Shown here: in pieces, positions 1-7,415 of the stretch
Numbering within the stretch: position 1 is the stretch's first letter
How the letters are laid out: each line of letters opens with the position of its first letter
From: Ophiosphaerella korrae
Taxonomy: Eukaryota; Ascomycota; Dothideomycetes; Pleosporales; Phaeosphaeriaceae
Length of the DNA: 26,644 bases
Direction of reading: 5' to 3'
Assembly (NCBI GenBank): GCA_028456385.1
Contig: JALNQF010000491.1
Coordinates: 1-26,644 of the forward strand
Translations under genes and position numbers: made by a program
Notes under the pieces: model-generated
What the model saw: the letters and a program-made list of their open reading frames with translations, nothing else
Told to the model about the DNA's origin: nothing
Databases searched by the model: none

Positions 1-90
1 ATAAACTTACTAATATATTAGTAAGTTTATAATATTAGTAAGTTTACTATATTAGTAAGTTATAAACTTACTAATATTAGTATAAAAATA
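1..90. repeat. Palindromic AT repeat cluster
   Basis: Bases 1-30 form a perfect 30-nt palindrome (ATAAACTTACTAAT, centre AT, then its reverse complement). The half-site TTAGTAAGTT and its complement AACTTACTAA recur at about 36-46, 52-61 and 63-74. It may be a degenerate terminal or subterminal repeat of the dead element, or a by-product of low sequence complexity. Confidence 0.6.
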
Positions 91-582
91 AGAGATATAA
101 AAGATAACTCTCTTATAAAATAAGTATAAACGCGTAAGTAAGTATTATTAACTTATATTTAGTAAGAAAAATACTAAAAAAGTTATAAGAAGTATAAGTA
201 TTAGTATAAATATATACTTTATAAGCCTTACTATATTTTAAAGAAATATACTCTAGAAGAAGATTTAAAGACTTATAATAAGAATAAGAAAATATAGTAA
301 TACTATAACGTAATACTTAATCTACTAATTAAAGATAATAAAGAGTAGACTTAGTAAGTATAAAAGAAGATAAAGAACTCTATATTAATAAAGAAACTAG
401 ATTAATAACTCTAGCTCTAAGATAAATAAACTAAGACTTACTTAGAAGGAGAGATAGTATTATAGGTGTAATAAGAGAAATTAAGATAGAACTAATTAGT
501 CTTAACTTAGGTACTAATAAAGTATAGAACAAGTAAAGTAATAACTTTAATTAGAAAACTACTTATAACTAAGATATATAGT

Positions 583-710
583 AGTAATCTATAATTATAT
601 ATATATAGATTAAAGTAATCTATAATAATATATAAATAGATTAGAAGTAATCTATAATTACGTATAAATAGATTAGTAGTAATCTATAATATTATATAAA
701 TAGATTAGTA
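583..710. repeat. Tandem repeat, four units of about 32 bp
   Basis: Four adjacent units begin with AGTAATCTATAAT at 583, 614, 646 and 678 and end with TATAGATTA or AAATAGATTAG. Each unit is itself an imperfect inverted repeat (TAATCTATA against TATAGATTA). Unit spacing is 31-32 bp. The array lies inside the RIP-mutated block. Confidence 0.7.
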
Positions 711-3319
711 ACTATATATAGTAAGTAGTAATACCTATTATTAGGATAGTATTAGTAATTTAATTATTAACTATAAGTAATAATATAGAAATAGTTATAA
801 AATATCTTCTATTATTTATAGCTTATTATAGATTAAAATATAGGCTTTTGTTATTACTTCTTAATCTACTAATACTCTTTAGGCTATTAGAAAGTTAACT
901 CTAGTAAGCCTATTATACTATAGCTTATACCTAATTAGCTTAAACTAGCCTAAGTTAAGCCTAACTATAAATAATAATCTTTTAGTAAAAAGATTAGCTA
1001 TAAAAGTAATTATAATATAAGAAAAATATAAGAAAAATATTATACTAGCTATAAAGTACTAAAAGAAGTATACTAATAAGTAAAGGATATATATCTCTTT
1101 TAAAGTAAGAAACTAAATTCTTTTATTTATATAGTATATTAAATCTATAAAGCTAAAAAAAAAGCTAAACTAAAAATATTTAAGACTAGAGTATATAGTA
1201 GCTTAAATTAGCCTAACTATATTTAAAATAAATATACTTAGCTTAAAAAGAGTATACCTAGTCTTTTATATATTACTACTAGAAAAATATACTTCTAATA
1301 GTATAATTACGTAACTAGAAAACTTAATAGAAAAAAATTTAAATATAATAAATAAAGACGTATATATTATAAAAAAAGTAAAAGAAAGAAAATAAAATAA
1401 AGATAAAAAATAGCTATATCTAATAAAATAGAAAAATTACCTAGAAAACTAGAATACTTAGGAACTAGTAGCTAATCTTTCTCTAAAAGCTTTTAATTAG
1501 TTCTAGAGAAAGTATAAACTTACTTATATACTAAAAAAGAAGTATAAGAAGTAAAAAGCTTAATAAGCTAAAGATAGCTTTTACTTTTAAAAAAAAATAA
1601 GTAAAAAAGCTTATAGCTACTTTTACTTATATATAAAAGTTTTTTTACTTTAAATATTTTTTTTTTAGGTATTTAATAGTACTAATAGTAAAAAATATTA
1701 AGTTTTTAAAAAAAAATACTAAGATATTATAAATTAGTATAAATTAGTATAATTAGACTTAAAATAGTATTAACTACTAAAGAAATCTATTTTAAAGCTA
1801 TACTAGAACTAAAGTATTATACTTAAGGTATCTAAATCTATAACTACTACTTATTACTTTACTTAAGTATAATCTAAGCTAATTTAGCTTAATTTATACC
1901 TTATTAAGTAATCCTAGAACTAACTATACTTACTTTTACTAGCTAAGCCTCTTTTAGTAAGAGTTTTTTTAGTATAAGCTAAAGTAGCCTTATAAACTAC
2001 TTTAGTAACTTATTTAGCTTCTTTAGTATCTTTAAGAGCTTACTTAGCTTTAGTAAAAATAATAGTACTTATTCTAAAGTACTAAAAGCTAGATTAGTAT
2101 AACCTAAGCTAATTAAAGTTAACTAAAGTTACTTTTTTTTTTTTAAAAAGTACTAAAGATACTAAAGTTAGAATCTTTTTTTAGAGTATACTTTTTAGTA
2201 TTTTTATACTTAATAATACTTTACTTAGAATAATTATAGCTAAAAAAGTAAATACTAGACTAGAACTTTTTATTAAAGCTAAGCTTACTACTATAAAAGA
2301 ATAAGTACTTATAATAAAGCTTATACTACTTAAAATAAGTTATATTAGTATAATTTAAGCTAATTAGAGCTAATTAGGATATAAGACTTACTTTTAAATC
2401 TTAGCTAGGACTTTACTTACTACTTTAGTAGTAGTAGTATACTTTATACTAGTAAAGCTCTTTACTTTTAAAGTTACTTCTAATTTTCTTTTAAAATAGT
2501 ATAAAGAACTTAAAGTAAAGTAGAGAGGCTATATAGATATTAGTATAAGCTAATCTAAGTTAATTTAACTTAAATAACTTATAGTAATATAATCTTAACT
2601 AGTAGTATAGTACTTTTAGTAATACTTAATCTACTTATTACTTTTTTATATACTAGACTATAACTAATCTTTAGAGTCTATAATATAGCTAATAAAGCTA
2701 CTAGTATAGTTATTATTAGTATAAGAAGATAGATAGTATATATATAGTACTATAGTATAAAGACTATACTTATTTAAAGTATCTAGGTAATACTCTTTTA
2801 TAAATTTAGGTATTATATCTAAAATTAAGTTAAAATAGTATAAACTAGCTATACTAGCGCTATAGTATATAATAAAGAGGCTACCTAAGTTCTATAAGAC
2901 TAGTTAGTAATAATTTATATAAAAAGAGCTTAATTTAAGCTAATTTAAGCCTCTCTTAAGAAGAGATAAATAGGCCTAAAATACGTACCTAGTAGTAAAT
3001 AGGGAAAAGTTAGTATATAAGTAAGAGAGGTAAGGTCCCTATATATACTAAGGAAAAGCGCTAAGGCTAAGTATAATCTTATACTAGTACGCGTATATAT
3101 ATAAAATTAGTAAGTATAAGTAAAAGTAAAATTATTAAAGTAAAAGTAAAATCTTAGTTTACTTTATAACTTATATTTACTTTAAAATACTCTATATTAG
3201 ACCTTTAGTAGAGGATTAAGAAAATATACACTAATAACCCTATAGGAGCTAAAATTAACCTAAAGTAGGTTGGGATAGCTAAGGTTAACTTTCTTTTTAC
3301 CTAGCTAGGATATCTAGGC

Positions 3320-3521
3320 TTGTAAGGGGGGATAATGTTAGGAACTACTCTATCTTAGGTTAGCCTAGAGTAGTTAGCCCTAGGGGAAGGGTATATAAGC
3401 CCTTCGAAGGAATCGCTAGGTAGTTAGCGATTACTCTACCTATTACTACACCCCTTGCTGTAACTTAACCCTCTGTGCTCCTGCTACAACGCCCCTAATC
3501 GACCAGTGAATTGGTTTAACA
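3320..3521 (+). mobile_element. LTR-like sequence with polypurine tract (probable retrotransposon 3' LTR)
   Basis: A purine-rich tract (TGTAAGGGGGGATAA, 3321-3335) is followed directly by TGTTAG at 3336. A matching TAACA occurs at 3517-3521, so the block 3336-3521 has the TG...CA form of an LTR with 5-bp inverted ends TGTTA/TAACA. Inside are a TATA-like box (GTATATAAG, 3401-3409) and an 8-bp stem hairpin (AATCGCTA...TAGCGATT, 3411-3432). The PPT-then-TG order is typical of the 3' end of a plus-strand LTR element whose body would be the RIP-mutated block to the left. The right boundary is uncertain, no target-site duplication can be verified, and the 5' LTR is not in view. A solo LTR is also possible. 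Confidence 0.5.
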
Positions 3522-4153
3522 CCTTTTTCCTTGTCCTTTTTCTTTTTTCTTATTACTGTAAGGAGTATTTGGCGGGAGTCGGATAGGATCGAATAATGGA
3601 TATATTTATGAAGTAAGACGAATCCTGAAGGGACTCCTAGGCCCTCGAAGGGGTTTATATATACCTAAGGTACGCACATAATCCCTAGTAGCTCCGAGGG
3701 TGGCCCTAGGGGAACCCGAAGGGCTCAAAGGGAAGCTCAAAGAGAGATTACAAGGTAGGGGAAAAGTACTGGTAACAATTACTTAAAAGCTTTAAAAACA
3801 GCTAGTATTTTACTGCAAGATCTAAATAATTTAAAAAGTTATATAGAGCTTTATAAGCTTCTGTTATTAAGAACGCAGCTCTACTCCACTACGGCAAACA
3901 ACCAAAAAGGTTCGAATAATCAACAATGTTGATTACCAGAGTAGAACAGTATATATTGCCTAAGGGCCCTCGGCCCTTCAGCTTCGGCTTACGCTCTCGC
4001 ACAGCTGTAGCCTGCAGCTGGCCTTAGGCCTAGCTTGCAACCTGACATCTGTATAAGTAATAGTAATAGTTGAAAAAAAGTAGGCCCTAAAGGTGGTACT
4101 ACTACTACTAGTAGTACTAATAGTAAAGATAAGAGTATAAGTATAAGTATAAG
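3522..4153. other. Non-coding, repeat-derived sequence without an intact gene
   Basis: No coding region can be supported here. The word GCCCTAGGGGAA, present in the LTR-like block near 3377, recurs near 3703 beside another GAAGGG/CTTCG-type stretch, so part of this is probably further LTR-derived debris. A GC-rich patch lies at about 3962-4040, and a TAGTAGTAC/AGTATAAGTATAAG simple-sequence patch at about 4097-4153. CpA and TpG are again present, unlike the block to the left. Confidence 0.5.
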
Positions 4154-4517
4154 AGTAGGCTGGTAAATGGGTTGGGGTTGGGTTAGGTATACTCATTAGG
4201 GTTGCCTTCAATGGCACGTTTTATAAATTAAACTCAAGCTCGTGCACAGTTAGCGTGTGTCAGGCTTGCAGTCAGTCAAAATCGTAGCCGGCTCGCTGTC
4301 AGTCAAGCTCGTAGCCAGCTTGCTGTCAGTCAAACTCGCTTGTAGCTAGTTCAACCTTAATATATAAAACAATAAATTTCTACTTACTCAGACTCAAGGC
4401 AGCCCAGTCTGTGCGACCCAACACAACCACGCTTGGCATCAACATCTTAGGATCGGGGTTGGGCCTGACATAAGCTAACCCAACCCCAATCTAACCCCAA
4501 CTCATTTACCAGCTTAC
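4154..4517. mobile_element. Small inverted-repeat (MITE/foldback-like) element
   Basis: The left end (4154-4186, AGTAGGCTGGTAAATGGGTT followed by GGGGTTGGGTTAG) is matched in reverse complement by the right end (4475-4517, reading CTAACCCAACCCC through to CATTTACCAGCTTACT). The right copy has about 10 extra bases (an additional CTAACCCC-like unit). The element is about 360 bp, contains a three-unit tandem repeat and has no protein-coding content. Size, inverted ends and lack of coding capacity fit a miniature non-autonomous DNA transposon. The target duplication is not clear (the flanks are TA-rich), so the family cannot be named. Confidence 0.55.
4263..4348. repeat. Tandem repeat, three units of about 27-31 bp
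   Basis: Three units share the core CTGTCAGTCAAACTCGTAGC: 4263-4289, 4290-4316 and 4317-4347. They lie in the middle of the small inverted-repeat element. Confidence 0.7.
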
Positions 4518-4829
4518 TTATTATATAATAATACCCTAGCGCGTTAATATTTTAGGGCCTTAGTATGCTACCTCTTAATATACCCTTAGTTAGGTAGGTT
4601 GCATCCTATCTCTTCCATTAGAGTGAAGCTGTGACGTTATACGGGGGGTAAGTCAAGGGCAGGAGGAGCGCGTTAGCTTTAACTATTTGTGGTCCGTGCT
4701 TGTAGCCTGTGTTGGGACTATTTCAGTAGTCCCCACCTCAATTCGCCCGGCTCAACCATACCACACCACACTCCCAACACACTCCCAACACTCAGTTCTT
4801 CGAGCCTTCTTTCTCCACCACTAGAAGCT

Positions 4830-5285
4830 ATGGAAAACGTTAATTCCTCTCAGGCTGAACCTCAGCTCGGCCCACGGGTAACAAGGACTCTGACAAGTTA
4901 GCACCGAATTGGAAAATCTTGCTGAACTTCCTCTACTTGTTCGGTCTGCTGCAGTATTAGAGCAGATGCAATAGATACAACAACAGATGCGGGGAAACCA
5001 TGAACAGGTACAGCAACAGGTCCAACAGGAACGGCAACATATGCAGGGGGGCTATGAATAGGTACTGCAATAAATGCAGCAACTTCGTTTAGGCATTACT
5101 ACAAGCTATCAGGCAACGTGAGTGAATACTATTTAGATTTCCTGCTTATCTGCTGACTATCTATTGTTAACAGAGAGTACAATTCTATTGCCCGTCTTCA
5201 AAATTCGGGTATTGGAGGATCTGACGCTCCTCTTACTGCACTACGTAACCTGACAGCACGGCGCCAGGCAAGAAACAACAGCTGA
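4830..5285 (+). pseudogene. Spliced pseudogene: Q-rich coiled-coil hypothetical protein with RIP-type stops
   Basis: A pyrimidine-rich, UTR-like leader precedes ATG 4830 (MENVNSSQAEPQLGP...). After about 23 codons a one-base frameshift is needed (near 4897). The reading then continues through STELENLAELPLLVRSAAVL and a Gln-rich coiled coil (EQMQ, QQQMRGNHEQVQQQVQQER). Three nonsense codons stand where CAG or CAA would fit the Q-rich run (TAG after EQMQ; TAG after GGYE; TAA after VLQ), which is exactly what C-to-T change makes. A well-formed intron runs 5118-5173 (GTGAGT, branch TGCTGAC, acceptor AACAG) and keeps the frame into EYNSIARLQNSGIGGSDAPL, ending at TGA 5283. A shifted frame carries on with KKQQLRIRAGSKVI to about 5317. 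The tail resembles a widespread hypothetical protein family of dothideomycetes as I remember it (not searched). Function unknown. Confidence 0.6.
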
Positions 5286-5334
5286 GGATCCGCGCTGGAT
5301 CGAAGGTCATACGTTAGCATTAACGTAGTTTACA

Positions 5335-6407
5335 AGTGAGCGCCGGGCCTCATCAACTTTGCGCACCTCTTCAAGCGTACAACTCAGCAACGCAGTAGAG
5401 TAGAGTAGAGAGTATATATTTATATAATAAATTAAGTATTAGCTTCTCTATCTTTCTTACATGCACGTCCAGTATCTCTAGACCTCTTACAGCGCGCGCG
5501 AGCCTAGCGACTCGAGCCTAAATGCCGCCTACTCTCGTGCTATTCACGATCAATCAATCGAGTAATCAGCCTCTAGTTAAGTAATTATATCCTCTCCTTG
5601 TCCCTTTGTCAAGGTCCTATCCTTCTAAATCCGCTTCTTCTTCTTCTTCCGTAATCTACGCATGTTGGCTGCCTTATTGGCTCGTATAAGATCAGCGTTC
5701 TAGGTACTTAGTAGCTTAGCCGTTAGCATTATTCTATAAACTCCCTTTTTGAGCCGATTGATTACGGCAATAATCGATTCTAGCAACGAGCTCTTATGCC
5801 GGCGTACGCGATTACGTACGTTACTCGGCGTACAAGCTACCTAGGGAGCCTCTAGTAGAGCCGGGGTAGCTAGAGTAGGTGTATAGAGCTCTTGTGTGCT
5901 GCACTAGCTTAAACTAGCTACTTATAGTAGCTAGGTCCTTACATAAGGCTCGCTGCCTATTATATAGGCGATTGAAACGCGTCGTAAGACTGTCTATACG
6001 CTTGACAAAGTTGCGCGCCTAGTAGATGCTAATAGGACTGCCTCTACGCTGAGTGAGTAGCTTATTAGCTATTTTACGCATAGTAGCTAGAGTTAGGGCA
6101 AAAATACGAGAATCTGGACTAAGAATATAATAGCCTATTACCCCCTTCTCTAGCTAGCTGAGCTTCCTTGAGCTGGGCTGGCAATCGCGTTAGGTAGGTA
6201 TACTATCGCGTCGGCGGTAGAGAGTTCTCTCAGCTACGTTGAAGACTATAGTAGCGCGCTACTTGCCTTGAATTTGGTTTGATTCAATAGATGAGATAGT
6301 AAGCTAGATATATACTTCATTTGAAGTTAACTGAGTAGCGTGGCGTTGAGCTATTGTGAGTTGAGATAAGATGGGTGCGCAAAGTTGATGAGGCTCGTAT
6401 TTCTCAA
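5335..6407 (-). mobile_element. Internally deleted Fot1/pogo-type (Tc1/mariner superfamily) DNA transposon relic
   Basis: A 21-bp perfect inverted repeat (GCCTCATCAACTTTGCGCACC at 5347-5367, complement at 6374-6394) bounds about 1.05 kb. Outside it the ends still align weakly with C/T and G/A differences, so the true tips are probably near 5335 and 6407. On the minus strand the interior reads as the two ends of a pogo/Fot1 transposase. From about 6340 down to 5920 come a helix-turn-helix (ERTLYRRRDSIPT, RDCQPSSRKLS) and the CENP-B-type DNA-binding segment (ARNFVKRIDSLTTRFNRLYN then WFKLVQHT, W read through a stop). The reading then jumps to the C-terminal tail (TPTLATPALLEAP, TPSNVRNRVRRHKSSLLESI, NADLIRANKAANMRRLRKKK), ending near 5632. 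The DDE catalytic domain, usually about 300 residues, is missing. Several TAG stops sit at Q/W positions, consistent with RIP. Confidence 0.75.
5632..6345 (-). pseudogene. Transposase pseudogene (HTH/CENP-B N-terminus joined to C-terminal tail, no DDE domain)
   Basis: This is the degenerate coding part of the relic transposon. The reading begins near 6345 with SQLTIAQRHATQLTSNEVYI and ends at TAG near 5632 after a Lys/Arg-rich tail. There are at least five in-frame TAG/TAA codons and no usable start, so no protein is made. The N-terminal DNA-binding region is nearly complete by comparison with the family. The stretch that should hold the three catalytic acidic residues is absent rather than mutated, because VQHT is followed after only a few residues by the Pro/Thr-rich linker that normally follows the catalytic core. 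Confidence 0.7.
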
Positions 6408-6689
6408 AGGGCCATACTGACCTGCCCCCTAGCTGGCAACTTCTATGGCGAAGATAAATGAGACGGAATGTTGCCCGAAGGGTCGATTATCGAGGAGAAT
6501 TTCTATGGTTGTATTGCTATTAAATTCTCTTACTAATGTGAATGTAGGCTTTCCGTCACCTAAACGCCGTTACTGTACCGAAGATGGTTAGCGTGCTTAA
6601 GAACGAAGAGGAAGATGTAAATAAGGATAATTAATTAGTACTTTCAGAGATTTAAATATTCCAATTACCAAGTTTTCGTGTCTCTAACT

Positions 6690-6945
6690 ACTTGTAAATC
6701 ATGGCTTCATCGAATGCACGTGTCAGATTAGATGCGCAATCCGAGTTTGATGCGCAGTCCGAAGTTCGGATGATCGTTGTTGTGTCAGGGCCTCCCTAGA
6801 GGCTAGTTCGGGGCACATTATACGTTTTTGCAGCAAATCTCTCGCTTGAAATTTGGTCCGAATTAATAGTTAAGATAGCAGGCTGAATATTTGCCTCATT
6901 TGAAGTCAACTGAGTAGCATAGCGTTGAGCGATTGTGAGTTAATC
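6690..6945 (-). pseudogene. Second fragment of a Fot1/pogo-type transposase (N-terminal HTH only)
   Basis: On the minus strand from about 6938 the sequence reads LTIAQRYATQLTSNEANIQP, then INSDQISSERFAAKTYNVPR TSL, a typical pogo/psq-type helix-turn-helix start, followed by a stop (TAG) and weaker similarity (DCASN, then a degenerate acidic stretch) to about 6690. The first 90 bp are a direct repeat of 6269-6358 in the neighbouring relic (for example TTTGAAGT[T/C]AACTGAGTAGC). This copy has no recognisable terminal inverted repeat and no catalytic or C-terminal part. Confidence 0.65.
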
Positions 6946-7415
6946 CACAACTGCTGAAGTAGCCACGACTCGACGAATCTCCTCTGGCTGTGATAGGATG
7001 CGAGGATCGATTCGCATGCAAGGAATGCTGGACGACGCATGCTGCAGGCGGTAGACGCGGGTGTCTTTCCCCCGCACTAGCAGCAAGCGCCGACAGCCAA
7101 TCATGTGCCCCTCCCAGCCACCTCGTTTCATCCCACTGCAGTTCTGGGAAACACGCTGGCCGGTCGTCTGTGGATGGACAGGACATCGCCATTCGCTAGT
7201 TGGTCGAGGCATGTTCAAATGGCCCTTCCTCCACCCGAAGGCCTCTGTTCCCTACCACACACGTTTCCGACCTGTCCAGGCACCAATTCCAGGCACGGGT
7301 TTCCTCGCAGACGTCACAAGGCCCGTCCCGTGTGCACGCTCGCAGAGCCTCCATAACTACCCTGTACCACCAGGCACGACCCGGACTGAGCAGACATTAA
7401 ACACCCCACCACGCC
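6946..7415. promoter_or_regulatory. Transition from repeats to gene space; upstream region of the first gene
   Basis: Base composition changes from TA-rich relic sequence to GC-balanced DNA at about 6,950. Several overlapping short reading frames occur on both strands, but none has a plausible start, intron or recognisable domain. I treat the stretch as 5' flank and leader of the gene starting at 7416. I cannot identify a specific promoter element. Confidence 0.4.

Larger units (their letters stand above)
1..3230. repeat. AT-rich RIP-degraded repeat block (probable dead transposable element)
   Basis: The stretch consists almost wholly of A and T with scattered AG/CT/AC/GT steps. Reading it through, CpA and TpG are nearly absent (only isolated cases, for example near 467, 530 and 848), while TpA is everywhere. 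That is the pattern expected when RIP converts CpA to TpA on both strands. No open reading frame of useful length survives on either strand. Because RIP targets duplicated DNA, the block was very probably a multicopy transposable element. The polypurine tract and LTR-like sequence immediately to the right suggest a plus-strand LTR retrotransposon body, but I could not read any reverse transcriptase or integrase motif, so the class is inference. Confidence 0.85.

Noticed and set aside
1..3230. CRISPR-like or bacterial repeat array
   Set aside because: Introns and RIP show a fungal nuclear genome; the repeats are AT-rich, degenerate and lack spacers of constant size.
3865..3950. Possible tRNA or tRNA-derived SINE (GGTTCGAATAATC resembles a B box)
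   Set aside because: There is no matching A box at the right distance, no cloverleaf stems that pair, and no CCA-side acceptor stem.
3978..4217. 79-codon minus-strand frame rich in Tyr/Thr/Ser
   Set aside because: It is made by the AGTATAAGTATAAG simple repeat and the inverted-repeat element; no domain, and it crosses an element boundary.
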